DNA of 64,000 nucleotides from Paucisalibacillus algeriensis (GCF_000577245.1 NZ_CBYO010000007.1:1-64000), one strand, 5' to 3'; shown: positions 1 through 8,996, counted from the first letter of the stretch. The notes: generated by a model not told the origin, from the letters alone. Program-made: numbers and translations.

Positions 1-120
1 AAGCACGCTAGCTTTTAGAATTTCTTTTAAAATAGAAAAAACAGGGTTGTTTTTTCTTACATACTGGTTGTTTTGTTCAGTTTTCAAGGAGCAAATTCTT
101 TGTCGTTGTTTTAGCGACAA
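1..120 (-). promoter_or_regulatory. rRNA operon leader (5' part, runs off the left edge)
   Basis: Read on the minus strand, this stretch follows the promoter at 126-155. It contains a TTGTCG/CGACAA hairpin (100-120), the motif TTGAAAACTGAACAAAA (87-71), and a perfect 9-bp inverted repeat GAAAAAACA/TGTTTTTTC (35-56). The TTGAAAACTGAAC string is typical of the leader just before 16S rRNA in Bacillus relatives. No rRNA sequence itself is visible; 16S rRNA should begin within about 100 bases outside the window. It could instead lead into a tRNA cluster. Confidence 0.7.
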
Positions 121-125
121 GAAAT

Positions 126-155
126 ATCTTACCACACTAGCAAACTTAAAGTCAA
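126..155 (-). promoter_or_regulatory. rRNA-type promoter reading leftward
   Basis: On the minus strand there is a -35 TTGACT (155-150), an 18-base spacer and a -10 TAAGAT (131-126). An A-rich tract that resembles an UP element lies upstream (156-180). The transcript would start near 119 and enter the rRNA-like leader. The promoter assignment rests on the combination with that leader; the -10 box and spacer length are slightly off consensus. Confidence 0.65.
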
Positions 156-180
156 TCATTTTTTGAAGTTTTTTTTAATA

Positions 181-519
181 AGTTTTAACTAGTTATTGCG
201 GCAGAAATATAATATACCATGAATAAGTACCTACCGCAACACTTAAATATATCCAATTTTATCCATTACTATCATTAGTCCTTTTACCAATTATGAAGAT
301 ACAATAATTTTAATGTATCTATAAGAATGCAAATAGCACTATGAACCCCTAACACTTCTGAGAAATCTACGATACATCTTTAGAACTTTTACCATAAAGT
401 TTGAGGAGGTATTATATAGAATAAACTAAAATACTTCCTCAATATCTTCTAAATATATATCTATTTATCTTGATTTAAATGAACCCTGTCCTAAGATCCC
501 AAACATATGAACATCGATT
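181..519. other. intergenic region with one long imperfect inverted repeat
   Basis: No gene is visible between the rRNA promoter and alaT. The only structure is an inverted repeat with 13-bp arms (401-413 and 430-442, TTGAGGAGGTATT against AATACTTCCTCAA, one G-T pair). It lies about 80 bases past the alaT stop. It could end alaT transcription, but it has no clear T-run. Confidence 0.4.
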
Positions 520-1695
520 CTATATTATCTTCCTACCCAAAAATCGCTCCATCCTAACAACCGCTTCCTGCAACTGCTCAATCGAAGTAGCGTAAGAACA
601 CCTAACATACCCTTCCCCACTCGCACCAAACGCACTTCCAGGGACTACGGCAACTTTCTCTTCCTTCAGCAAATTCTCAGCGAACTCCTCAGAAGTAAGT
701 CCTGTTTTCTTAATAGAAGGAAATACATAAAAAGCTCCACCAGGCATATGACAATCTAAGCCAATTCGGTTTAGGGATTGAACCAACAGATTTCTTCTAC
801 GCCAATAGCTTTTCTGCATTTTATCGACTTGCTCAGAACCATTCCGTAGTGCTTCAACCGCACCAAGTTGTAGCATATGTGGAGCACACATGGTTGTATG
901 TTGGTATATTTTCAACATGACACTCGTTAACTCTTTTGGGGCCGCAATAAATCCTAGTCGCCAGCCCGTCATCGCAAAACCTTTCGAAAACCCGTTGATT
1001 AATATTGTACGTTCGAACATTTTCGGAAGTGATGCAAAGCTGGTAAACTCTTGATCATATGTTAATTCCGCATAAATCTCATCAGAGACAACAATTAAAT
1101 CATGCTCTTCCACTACTTTTGCAATGGCAGTAAGTTCTTCCTTATTCAGACATGTACCAGTTGGATTGTTTGGTGAACAGAGTAAAATTGCCTTTGTTCT
1201 TTTTGTGACAGCTGCTTCTATTAATTCTGGTGTTACTTTAAATCCATTTTCTGCATAAGTTGCAATTGGAATTGGAATACCACCTGCCATCGAAACAAGC
1301 GAAGAATAGGCGACAAAAGCAGGTTCTATAATCAAGACCTCATCACCCGGATTTAATAAAGTTCGAAACGTTAAATCTAATGCCTGACTTGCTCCCACTG
1401 TAACGATTACTTCATTCTCTGGTTGATAGGAGACATGAAATCTTCTGGTAAGATACGCACTTATCTCCTCACGTAATTCTAGCAATCCCGCATTTGCTGT
1501 ATAGGAGGTATACCCGTCACTTAATGCCTCGATGGAACGGTCACGAATATTCCATGGCGTAATAAAATCTGGTTCTCCTACTCCTAGGGAAATCACTCCC
1601 TCCATGCTAGCAGCAAGGTCGAAGAATTTTCTAATTCCAGATGGTTGTAATTCAAAAGCCCTTGTTGATATGTACTTGTGATAATCTCTACTCAT
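520..1695 (-). CDS. alaT: Class I/II pyridoxal-phosphate aminotransferase, probable alanine transaminase
   Basis: This cytoplasmic fold-type I aminotransferase has 391 residues, the usual length. Visible motifs are the cofactor-binding SPNNPTG (about 174-180), Asp205 in VVSDEIYAE, the Schiff-base lysine Lys238 in NGFSKGF, and a C-terminal arginine in VRCSYATS. It probably interconverts alanine and 2-oxoglutarate with pyruvate and glutamate, inferred from the B. subtilis alaR-alaT (yugG-yugH) pair. Its ATG overlaps the stop of the upstream Lrp-type regulator (ATGA, 1692-1695), so the two genes are translationally coupled. Substrate specificity cannot be read from the motifs alone; aspartate or aromatic acceptors remain possible. 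Confidence 0.85.
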   Translation of the reverse strand: MSRDYHKYISTRAFELQPSGIRKFFDLAASMEGVISLGVGEPDFITPWNIRDRSIEALSDGYTSYTANAGLLELREEISAYLTRRFHVSYQPENEVIVTVGASQALDLTFRTLLNPGDEVLIIEPAFVAYSSLVSMAGGIPIPIATYAENGFKVTPELIEAAVTKRTKAILLCSPNNPTGTCLNKEELTAIAKVVEEHDLIVVSDEIYAELTYDQEFTSFASLPKMFERTILINGFSKGFAMTGWRLGFIAAPKELTSVMLKIYQHTTMCAPHMLQLGAVEALRNGSEQVDKMQKSYWRRRNLLVQSLNRIGLDCHMPGGAFYVFPSIKKTGLTSEEFAENLLKEEKVAVVPGSAFGASGEGYVRCSYATSIEQLQEAVVRMERFLGRKII

Positions 1696-2195
1696 GGAGT
1701 AATCACCATTCGACGGTCGTCATCTTTGTCACCTTCCATAATCACGCCATCATGCTTGTACTTTTTCAACATGAAGTGCGTGGTTGTGGAAACAACACTA
1801 TCTATAGTAGATAACTTTTCGGAAATAAATAGCGCGATATCTTTCATTGATTTCCCTTCAACTGATACCGATAAATCATAGGTCCCTGACATTAAATATA
1901 AGGATTTCACTTCCGGATAACGATAGATTCTTTCAGCCACTTCATCAAAACCAACGCCACGCTTAGGAGTAACCTTAACATCCACCATCGCTACAATTGC
2001 TTCCTTACCTTCTATTTTGCTCCAGTCAATAAGCGTTGGATAACTAACAATAATTCCTTCTTGCTCTAATTTCTTAATATGGTCCTTTACCTCTTCCTCG
2101 TCCAATTGAAGTTGTTCTCCAATAGACTTTGTGGAGACTTGATGATTTTCTTCCAGTACTTCTAGAATATCTAGTTGTTCTTGTAAAAGCTTCAT
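1692..2195 (-). CDS. alaR: Lrp/AsnC-family transcriptional regulator
   Basis: The 167-residue protein has an N-terminal winged helix (about 1-60, with the recognition region STKSIGEQLQLDEEEVKDH) and a C-terminal RAM/ligand-binding domain (about 65-150, including VGFDEVAERIYRYPEVKSLY and GTYDLSVSVEG). An AAAGGTGA ribosome binding site lies 7 bases before the ATG. It overlaps alaT by four bases, so by position it is the likely local regulator of the aminotransferase. The B. subtilis relatives are AlaR and other Lrp paralogues; amino-acid binding by the RAM domain is family knowledge, and the effector is not known here. Confidence 0.82.
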   Translation of the reverse strand: MKLLQEQLDILEVLEENHQVSTKSIGEQLQLDEEEVKDHIKKLEQEGIIVSYPTLIDWSKIEGKEAIVAMVDVKVTPKRGVGFDEVAERIYRYPEVKSLYLMSGTYDLSVSVEGKSMKDIALFISEKLSTIDSVVSTTTHFMLKKYKHDGVIMEGDKDDDRRMVITP

Positions 2196-2417
2196 TGTAT
2201 TTTCACCTTTCGATTGGAAAATTAACCTTCAGAAAATAGTATAATCTATAATTACACCCTCAACCATCTTTTCTTTGATTTCATTTATATTTTCTAAAAC
2301 ATAACCCATTCGACAAAATGCGATAAAAACCGTGAAGTGACAGGCACCACTAAACTCCTTCTACCGCTTCATTAGATAGTCGGTATATTATTTGATACAA
2401 TATTACAAGTTAAGACA

Positions 2418-2449
2418 TATAATGTGAATTTAAACGGCGCCGTTTTTTT
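2418..2449 (+). promoter_or_regulatory. nagB promoter region with a perfect palindrome
   Basis: A TATAAT box (2418-2423) is followed at the expected start point by the perfect 14-bp palindrome AAACGGCGCCGTTT (2432-2445) and a T-run. A TTGATA at 2392 would be the -35, but the spacer is 20 bases, longer than normal. The palindrome could be a repressor operator just after the transcription start, or a short terminator for leftover upstream transcription. Both readings are inference. Confidence 0.4.
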
Positions 2450-2478
2450 GGTGTTGTTTATTGTAGAGGAGAATGACG

Positions 2479-3213
2479 ATGGAAGTAATTAGAGTAAAAG
2501 ATTATGATGCAATGAGTAAGGAAGCAGCTTCTTTCTTAGTAGAAAGAATAAATCGCCTTAAGAATCCGATATTGGGATTAGCTACTGGTTCCACACCTGA
2601 AGGACTTTATAAATGCCTTATCGAAGAGTATAAACAAGGTAACGTGTCATTTAAAGATGTAAAATCATTTAATTTGGATGAGTATGTTGGCTTAGAAAAA
2701 AATGACCCAAATAGCTATTACTATTTTATGAAGGATAAACTATTTGACCATGTGGATATTTCACTAGACCATGTTCGTGTTCCAAATGGTGTTGCTACTG
2801 ATTTACAACAAGAATGTGTGGATCATGAAGAAGCTATTAAGGCTGCGGGTGGAATTGATGTACAGTTATTGGGTATTGGTGCAAATGGTCATATTGGATT
2901 CAATGAGCCTGGAACACCATTTACTAGTAAGACACAGGTGGTTGATCTAGAGGAATCAACGATTCAAGCAAATTCTAGATTCTTTAACTCCATTGAAGAA
3001 GTGCCAACACAAGCAGTCTCCATGGGGATTGAAACCATTATGAATAGTAAAGAAATTTTGTTACTTGCATCTGGTGCAAGTAAGGCAGGTGCTCTTGCAA
3101 AGTTAATCAATGGTGATGTGACAGAAGACGTTCCAGCATCTGTCTTGAAAAATCATCCAAATGTAACCGTGATTGTGGATGAAGCAGCATTTGCTGTAGT
3201 AGATGGGAAATAA
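2479..3213 (+). CDS. nagB: Glucosamine-6-phosphate deaminase
   Basis: This enzyme converts glucosamine 6-phosphate to fructose 6-phosphate and ammonia in the cytoplasm. The family signature is clear: LGLATGSTPEGLY near residue 33, the catalytic-base region FNLDEYVG (Asp67) and LGIGANGHIGFNEPG. The length is 244 residues, close to B. subtilis NagB. I chose the ATG at 2479 because AGAGGAG sits 7 bases before it; an in-frame ATG at 2473 would be only one base from that site. No nagA adjoins it, and it has its own terminator, so it is monocistronic. It would take the product of the NanE-containing operon at 39.8-49.3 kb only after deacetylation by an NagA encoded elsewhere. Confidence 0.92.
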   Translation: MEVIRVKDYDAMSKEAASFLVERINRLKNPILGLATGSTPEGLYKCLIEEYKQGNVSFKDVKSFNLDEYVGLEKNDPNSYYYFMKDKLFDHVDISLDHVRVPNGVATDLQQECVDHEEAIKAAGGIDVQLLGIGANGHIGFNEPGTPFTSKTQVVDLEESTIQANSRFFNSIEEVPTQAVSMGIETIMNSKEILLLASGASKAGALAKLINGDVTEDVPASVLKNHPNVTVIVDEAAFAVVDGK

Positions 3214-3224
3214 GATTTCATATT

Positions 3225-3256
3225 AGCGCTCCGGCTGAGGCCAGGGCGCTTTTTTT
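3225..3256 (+). terminator. Rho-independent terminator after nagB
   Basis: An 11-bp stem with one mismatch (AGCGCTCCGGC against GCCAGGGCGCT), a TGAG loop and a run of T lie 12 bases after the nagB stop. Confidence 0.9.
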
Positions 3257-3316
3257 ATGGAATGATATACAACTGAATTGGAAAGCTAATAAGAAACTCC
3301 GTATTATCCTATTAAA

Positions 3317-3390
3317 TTTTGTCAACAACTATTTTGCCAAATTACGATTAACATTCCATTGCTCCTATGGTAAAAAACTCCTACGATAAT
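3317..3390 (+). promoter_or_regulatory. mtl operon promoter region with direct repeats
   Basis: Two copies of a 9-mer, TTTTGTCAA (3317-3325) and TTTTGCCAA (3332-3340), are spaced 15 bases apart. They lie about 20 bases upstream of a weak promoter, TTGCTC (3359) - 17 - TACGAT (3382). A direct repeat just upstream of a poor -35 fits an activator site, and MtlR is encoded in this operon. Binding by MtlR is inferred from position only. Confidence 0.4.
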
Positions 3391-3437
3391 AGTAAGGATT
3401 TATTATAAATACTACATGTTGAAAGGGGTTTATTTTT

Positions 3438-4868
3438 ATGGCTGAAAAAAATGGTTTACGTGCTAAGACACAGCGATTTGGTAGTTACTTAAGTGGAATG
3501 GTTATGCCAAATATCGCTGCATTTATTGCTTGGGGACTAATTACAGCGCTATTTATTCCAGATGGCTGGTGGCCAAATGAAAGTATTGCAACATTAGTTG
3601 ACCCAACGATTAAATATTTACTTCCACTTTTAATTGCGTTTACAGGTGGACGAATGGTTTATGATTTACGTGGTGGTGTTGTTGGTGCCACTGCTGCAAT
3701 GGGGGTAATTGTTGGGGCAGATGTTCCTATGTTCTTAGGTGCCATGATCATCGGTCCATTAGCTGGTTATTTAATGAAGAAAGTCGATCAATTATTCCAG
3801 CATCGAGTTCGTCAAGGATTTGAAATGCTTTATAACAACTTCTCTGCAGGTATTCTTGCTGCTATTCTGGCAATCTTCGGTTTATGGGGAATCGGACCAA
3901 TTGTAGCAGGATTAACAAACTTACTTGCATCAGGTGTAGAAGTAATTGTTGGTGCTGGTTTATTACCACTAGCAAACATTATTGTTGAACCTGCCAAGAT
4001 TTTATTCTTAAACAATGCGATTAATCATGGTATTTTAACACCACTTGGTTTAGAGCAAGCAGCAGAAGCTGGTAAATCCATTCTATTCCTAGTGGAAGCA
4101 AACCCTGGTCCTGGATTAGGTATCTTGCTTGCCTTTACAATCTTTGGAAGAGGTGCATCAAGAGCATCTGCACCAGGTGCGGCAATTATTCAGTTCTTTG
4201 GTGGGATTCATGAAATTTACTTCCCATATGTATTAATGAAACCAGCATTAATTTTAGCAGCAATCGCTGGTGGTGTGAGTGGTGTATTCACATTCCAAAT
4301 CTTTGACGCTGGACTTGTAGCAGCATCATCACCAGGAAGTATTATCGCGGTATTAGCCATGACTGCAAAAGGTAGTTACGTTGGTGTAATCCTAGGTGTG
4401 GTTGTTGCAGCAGCTGTTTCCTTCATTGTTTCTGCAATTATCTTAAAATCAAGTAAAGCAGATGAAAAGGACTTATCAGAAGCAACTGGTAAAATGGAAG
4501 AAATGAAAGGAAAGAAAAGCTCTGTATCCGGAGTGTTAGCGAACAATACAACAGAAGCAAAAGAATCTGAAGTACCTGTAAAAAAAGAAGAGGATGTTCA
4601 GAAAATCATCTTCGCCTGTGATGCCGGAATGGGATCCAGTGCAATGGGAGCTTCTTTACTAAAGAACAAATTCAAGAAGGCTGAGATTGATATCTTTGTT
4701 ACGAATAAAGCAATCAATGAAATTCCAAGTGATGCCGATATCGTTATCACTCACAAAGACTTAACCGATCGTGCAAAAGCAAAAATCTCCTCAGCAGAGC
4801 ATATTTCAGTTGAGAACTTCTTAAATAGTCCAAAATACGATGAGTTAGTGAATCGTTTTAAAAACTAA
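3438..4868 (+). CDS. mtlA: Mannitol-specific PTS enzyme IICB
   Basis: This membrane permease imports mannitol and phosphorylates it to mannitol 1-phosphate. The N-terminal ~340 residues form the hydrophobic IIC domain, including the FFGGIHEIYFPYVLMKP stretch typical of mannitol IIC. A charged linker (about 340-385) leads to a IIB domain starting at KIIFACDAGMGSSAMGAS with the phosphorylated Cys394. IIA is not fused; it is encoded separately by mtlF in the same operon. AAAGGGG lies about 10 bases before the ATG. The order mtlA-mtlR-mtlF-mtlD matches the operon known from Geobacillus stearothermophilus. Confidence 0.93.
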   Translation: MAEKNGLRAKTQRFGSYLSGMVMPNIAAFIAWGLITALFIPDGWWPNESIATLVDPTIKYLLPLLIAFTGGRMVYDLRGGVVGATAAMGVIVGADVPMFLGAMIIGPLAGYLMKKVDQLFQHRVRQGFEMLYNNFSAGILAAILAIFGLWGIGPIVAGLTNLLASGVEVIVGAGLLPLANIIVEPAKILFLNNAINHGILTPLGLEQAAEAGKSILFLVEANPGPGLGILLAFTIFGRGASRASAPGAAIIQFFGGIHEIYFPYVLMKPALILAAIAGGVSGVFTFQIFDAGLVAASSPGSIIAVLAMTAKGSYVGVILGVVVAAAVSFIVSAIILKSSKADEKDLSEATGKMEEMKGKKSSVSGVLANNTTEAKESEVPVKKEEDVQKIIFACDAGMGSSAMGASLLKNKFKKAEIDIFVTNKAINEIPSDADIVITHKDLTDRAKAKISSAEHISVENFLNSPKYDELVNRFKN

Positions 4869-4901
4869 AATTAAATAATCATGCAAGGGGGGTGAACAGG
4901 T

Positions 4902-7001
4902 TTGAATTTTTCAAGTCGAGAGCGAGAAATTATCACGTTTCTATTAAATGCGGAGAAAGACACTACCGCTAAAGCAATAGCAACAGAGCTAGGCGTTAGT
5001 ATCCGAACGGTCCACCGTGATCTAAAAAGTATTGAGGGATTGCTTTCTCATTACAACTTAGAGTTAAAGAAAAAATCAGGTGTTGGCCTGCATATTAGTG
5101 GGAATGATGTTGATAGGGTTGCTTTTCAGCAGGTCATTTCCAATGTGAATATAGTTGACTTTTCACCAGAAGAAAGACGGACCATTATTCTAGCGACACT
5201 ACTAGAAATGAATGAACCAATCAAACTGTTCACCCTTGCAAATGAATTAAAAGTAACCGAAGCAACAATCAGTCTTGATTTAGACCAGTTAGAACAGGAA
5301 GTATCCCTGTTTAATCTAACGCTCATTCGAAAAAGAGGCTACGGTGTTGAAATAGTAGGAAATGAAACGGATAAACGAGCGGCATTAAGTAATTTAATTG
5401 CCAAATATGTTGATCCGTTTGAATTTGTTTCGTTAATAAAAGAGAATATCCAGAAAGAAACTACCCATCAATTAAATGCGATTTCTAGTCGATTATTGGA
5501 TTTCATTAATCCTGAAAGACTGAACATAATTGAAAAGGTAGTAGAAGATGCACGCGATGAATTACCATATGAGCTTGCGGATAGTGCTCATATTGGCCTC
5601 GTTGTTCATCTTGCTCTAGCTATAGAAAGGCTGCAAAAAGGAGAGACAATTAAGTTTGACCAAACCTTTTTACAGCAAATTGAAACAACAAAAGAATATG
5701 CGATTGCAAAAAAGATGATAGAAAAACTGGAAGGTAAGTTGCAGCAATCAATCCCAGAGGATGAAATTGGCTACATCACCATGCATCTTATGGGAGCAAA
5801 AGTACGAGTGGATCAGGACTATTTATTAGAAGAATCTAGCATTGACATTGCATTTCAAGCAAGATCTTTAATTCACTACGTAAGTATCGGTGTTGGTGTT
5901 GACCTTACAAACAACTCAAGCTTATTACATGATTTAGTCGCTCATTTAAAACCGGCAATCTACCGGTTACAGCAACATATGCGGATTGTAAACCCATTGC
6001 TTAAAAATATAAAAAATGATTATCAGGATTTATTCCAGCTAATTCAGGAAGGTGTACAGGAAACATTTCCAGATATGGAGTTCCCAGATGACGAAATAGG
6101 CTACCTTGTCTTACATTTTGCTTCCACCCTATTACATGATAGAAAATCCGATTTGCGAGCTTTGGTCATTTGTTCGACTGGAATTGGAACGGCAAAAATG
6201 CTCTCGACAAAACTCATACAAAAGGTACCAGAAGTGAAACAAGTTGATAATCGATCATTTTTTGATTTGAAGCATTTAGATCTTGATACATATGACCTCA
6301 TTGTTTCAACTATTCCGCTTAATGGGTTCGAAGGAAAATATATTCAGACCTCCCCCATGTTAACAAATGATGAAATTCATCGAATAAGGAAAATGGTTAA
6401 TCAAAAGAAGCTTACCTTCCATTCGAAAACGAACAACTTGCCTTTTACCAGTGCAAATACGGATAAGCGAGATATGATGACGGATTTGGAAACATTAGCG
6501 AATTACTCGCAGGCAGTATTAGACCTATTACGCTCCCTACATATTCAGAAAATGAAAGACAACCAAACACTAGAATCTATTTTACAAGAGGCTGCGTCGA
6601 GATTAGAGCAGGAAGAAAGAATCATTAATCGAAATAATATTATTAAAAAGTTGCAAGAGAGGGAAAAGCTAAGTGGACTAGGAATTCCTGGCACAACTGC
6701 TGCGCTATATCATACTCGGTCAAAGGATATTATCAAGCCGACATTTAGTGTCTATACTCTAGCATATCCATTAACGATACAAGGAATGGATAATGAAAGC
6801 ATGACAATCAACACTATTTTATTGATGCTTGCCCCAGAAAAGGCACAGCAAGAAGTACTAGAAGTATTTAGCTTTCTTAGTAGCCTACTAATTCAAGATG
6901 AGAATAGCCTCAAGCTATTTTCTTCAGGTGACCAAGAAAAAGTGAAGTCCTATTTAACAGAGGAATATCGAAAATTTCTTTTAGAAAAAAATCTATTATA
7001 A
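4902..7001 (+). CDS. mtlR: PRD-containing transcriptional activator of the mannitol operon
   Basis: The 699-residue regulator starts at a TTG preceded by AAGGGGGGTGA at 7 bases. Domains in order: an HTH_11 winged helix (about 1-60, TAKAIATELGVSIRTVHRDL), a second HTH (about 85-160), two PTS regulation domains (about 185-290 and 300-410, with conserved histidines in SAHIGLVVHL, IGYITMHLMG and IGYLVLHFAS), an EIIB-Gat-like domain (ALVICSTGIGTAKML, about 420-500) and a C-terminal EIIA-like domain (about 550-699, with GIPGTTAALYHTRS). Family members integrate PTS phosphorylation signals at PRD2 and the EIIB/EIIA domains to activate mtl genes. It sits 33 bases after mtlA, in the same operon. Confidence 0.92.
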   Translation: MNFSSREREIITFLLNAEKDTTAKAIATELGVSIRTVHRDLKSIEGLLSHYNLELKKKSGVGLHISGNDVDRVAFQQVISNVNIVDFSPEERRTIILATLLEMNEPIKLFTLANELKVTEATISLDLDQLEQEVSLFNLTLIRKRGYGVEIVGNETDKRAALSNLIAKYVDPFEFVSLIKENIQKETTHQLNAISSRLLDFINPERLNIIEKVVEDARDELPYELADSAHIGLVVHLALAIERLQKGETIKFDQTFLQQIETTKEYAIAKKMIEKLEGKLQQSIPEDEIGYITMHLMGAKVRVDQDYLLEESSIDIAFQARSLIHYVSIGVGVDLTNNSSLLHDLVAHLKPAIYRLQQHMRIVNPLLKNIKNDYQDLFQLIQEGVQETFPDMEFPDDEIGYLVLHFASTLLHDRKSDLRALVICSTGIGTAKMLSTKLIQKVPEVKQVDNRSFFDLKHLDLDTYDLIVSTIPLNGFEGKYIQTSPMLTNDEIHRIRKMVNQKKLTFHSKTNNLPFTSANTDKRDMMTDLETLANYSQAVLDLLRSLHIQKMKDNQTLESILQEAASRLEQEERIINRNNIIKKLQEREKLSGLGIPGTTAALYHTRSKDIIKPTFSVYTLAYPLTIQGMDNESMTINTILLMLAPEKAQQEVLEVFSFLSSLLIQDENSLKLFSSGDQEKVKSYLTEEYRKFLLEKNLL

Positions 7002-7018
7002 GAGGAGTGCATCATGGT

Positions 7019-7456
7019 ATGGCAAACGAAATTTTAAGTGTAAATAATATAAAGTTAAATCAATCATTTAGTGGGAAAGAAGAGGCGATTCGTTTTACCG
7101 GTCAGATTCTTGTTGATAACGGACATGTAGAAGCACCGTACGTAAAGAAAATGCTAGAAAGAGAAAATTTGACATCCACCTTCATGGGAAATAACGTCGC
7201 AATCCCCCACGGTACAGAGGATGCACGGGATCTCGTTCTAAAAACAGGTCTATCGGTCGTAACGGTACCTTCTGGCGTGGACTTTGGAGATGGAAATATT
7301 GTTAAAGTATTAATTGGAATTGCTGGAAAAGGTGACGACCACTTAGAGGTACTTTCCAATATTGCAATTGTACTTTCCGAAGAGGAAAATATCCAAAAAA
7401 TAGTGAATGCCAGCTCAGAAAAAGAAATCATTCGCATTTTCGATGAGGTGAACTAA
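7019..7456 (+). CDS. mtlF: Mannitol-specific PTS enzyme IIA
   Basis: This is the cytoplasmic phosphocarrier that passes phosphate from HPr to the IIB domain of MtlA. The phosphorylated histidine is His64 in NNVAIPHGTEDAR; the length is 145 residues, normal for the family. I chose the ATG at 7019 (MANEILSV). The in-frame GTG at 7007 directly abuts the AAGAGGAG ribosome binding site and cannot use it, although 12 bases of spacing for the ATG is on the long side. It lies 17 bases after mtlR and directly abuts mtlD. Confidence 0.92.
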   Translation: MANEILSVNNIKLNQSFSGKEEAIRFTGQILVDNGHVEAPYVKKMLERENLTSTFMGNNVAIPHGTEDARDLVLKTGLSVVTVPSGVDFGDGNIVKVLIGIAGKGDDHLEVLSNIAIVLSEEENIQKIVNASSEKEIIRIFDEVN

Positions 7457-8599
7457 ATGTTAGCAGTTCATTTCGGAGCAGGTAATATTGGCCGAGGCTT
7501 TATCGGCCTCTTATTATCCCAAGCAAACTATGAAACCATATTTGTCGATGTAAACGCAGCTATTGTTGATGAAATAAATCATAAACGGGAGTACAATGTT
7601 GTGCTAGCAGCGGAAGATAGTCAAATTGTAACCGTTAAAAATGTGTCCGCCATTAACAGTGTCGCCAACCCTGAGAAAGTAGTTGAAGCAATCTCCAAAG
7701 CAGACTTGATCACAACTGCGGTTGGCCCAAATATTCTCGCGATCATATCTGAACTTATCGCAAAAGGATTAAGTGAAAGAGCAAAAACAAACAAGAAACC
7801 CTTAAACCTTATTGCATGTGAAAATATGGTCGGTGGTAGTACCCTATTAAAAGAAAAAATCTATGGTCACATTTCCAATGAGGAGCATTCAGTATTCGAT
7901 GAGCTATACGCCTTTCCAAATGCTGCCGTTGACCGAATTGTACCGAACCAAGTAAATGAAGATCCTTTAGAAGTGTCAGTCGAACCTTACTTTGAATGGG
8001 TGGTAGAGGAACCAGCATTCAAAGGGAAACCACCTAAGATAGACGGCGTAACTTATGTACGAGACTTAAAGCCTTATATTGAACGAAAATTATTTACCGT
8101 TAATACAGGTCACGCAGTACCCGCTTATGTAGGTCACCAATTAGGCTACAAAACCATTTATGAAGCCATGCATGATCAAAAGGTACAAGAAATTATCAAA
8201 GGGGCATTAGCCGAATCCGGCGAAGCAGTCATCCAAACATATGGCTTTGATCGAGAAGAACATCAATCATACATCGAAAAAATTATTGACAGATTCCAGA
8301 ATCCATATATCTCAGACGAGGTAACACGAGTTGCCCGCGGTCCAATCCGCAAACTCGGAGCCAACGACCGTTTAATTCGTCCTGCAAGCATGTATATGGA
8401 AGTAACAGGTGGAAAAGAGCCTATTTATTTAGCTAAGACAATCGTTGCAGCCCTTAAGTTTGAAAATGAACAGGATGCTGAAGCAGTAAAATTGCAGCAA
8501 GTGATTGCTGAGCAGGGTGTTGAAGCAACACTTAAAAAAGTTTCAGGACTAGATACAGATAGTCCTTTAGTAAAGGTGATTTTGAGGGAGATTGGTTAG
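7457..8599 (+). CDS. mtlD: Mannitol-1-phosphate 5-dehydrogenase
   Basis: This enzyme oxidises mannitol 1-phosphate to fructose 6-phosphate with NAD. The 380-residue protein has the N-terminal NAD-binding motif HFGAGNIGRGFIG, the catalytic region KLFTVNTGHAVPAYVGHQLG (about 212-231) and ARGPIRKLGANDRLIRPA further on, all typical of the polyol-specific long-chain dehydrogenase family. It starts on the base after the mtlF stop and is the last gene of the mtl operon, followed by a long hairpin. Confidence 0.94.
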   Translation: MLAVHFGAGNIGRGFIGLLLSQANYETIFVDVNAAIVDEINHKREYNVVLAAEDSQIVTVKNVSAINSVANPEKVVEAISKADLITTAVGPNILAIISELIAKGLSERAKTNKKPLNLIACENMVGGSTLLKEKIYGHISNEEHSVFDELYAFPNAAVDRIVPNQVNEDPLEVSVEPYFEWVVEEPAFKGKPPKIDGVTYVRDLKPYIERKLFTVNTGHAVPAYVGHQLGYKTIYEAMHDQKVQEIIKGALAESGEAVIQTYGFDREEHQSYIEKIIDRFQNPYISDEVTRVARGPIRKLGANDRLIRPASMYMEVTGGKEPIYLAKTIVAALKFENEQDAEAVKLQQVIAEQGVEATLKKVSGLDTDSPLVKVILREIG

Positions 8600-8674
8600 A
8601 ATGACGCTTGGCAATCGAAAAGTGTGCACATATAATTAATTGCATTTTACTGGCCCAATTTACTTCAATATAAC

Positions 8675-8727
8675 CCCCTATTGATTGATAATTCGTCGTA
8701 TGAATTACCAATCAATAGGGGTGTTTT
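8675..8727 (+). terminator. Terminator after mtlD
   Basis: A long stem, CCCCTATTGATTG.TAATTC against GAATTA.CAATCAATAGGGG (8675-8721, one internal mismatch), is followed by TGTTTT. It ends the mtl operon about 75 bases after the stop. Confidence 0.82.
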
Positions 8728-8996
8728 AGTTCAGAAATCTAAATTTTCAATGAAACTGCATGAGCTATCTCTTATGCTTCAATACTTCGTTCTCCATTTC
8801 CGCGCTAATCATTCTGAAACTCGCGCGGCATGTACAGGTTGATGCGGGAGACTAGAGCTTTTGTGCACTTTAATGTATACCTCGTGCGATTCTATACACC
8901 CTCCAATTAATTAGCTAACGGAGGATCGTCATACAATGTGAAAAAGTAAAGTATTTTTCACTGGTCTTGAACCAACTCTGTGTTTCATCCCAGAAG
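8728..8996. other. intergenic region, no gene seen
   Basis: Between the mtl terminator and the repeat-protein gene I find no convincing ORF or RNA. A perfect 8-bp inverted repeat GTGAAAAA/TTTTTCAC (8938-8961) lies just past the repeat gene on its strand and could be a weak terminator for it. Confidence 0.4.
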
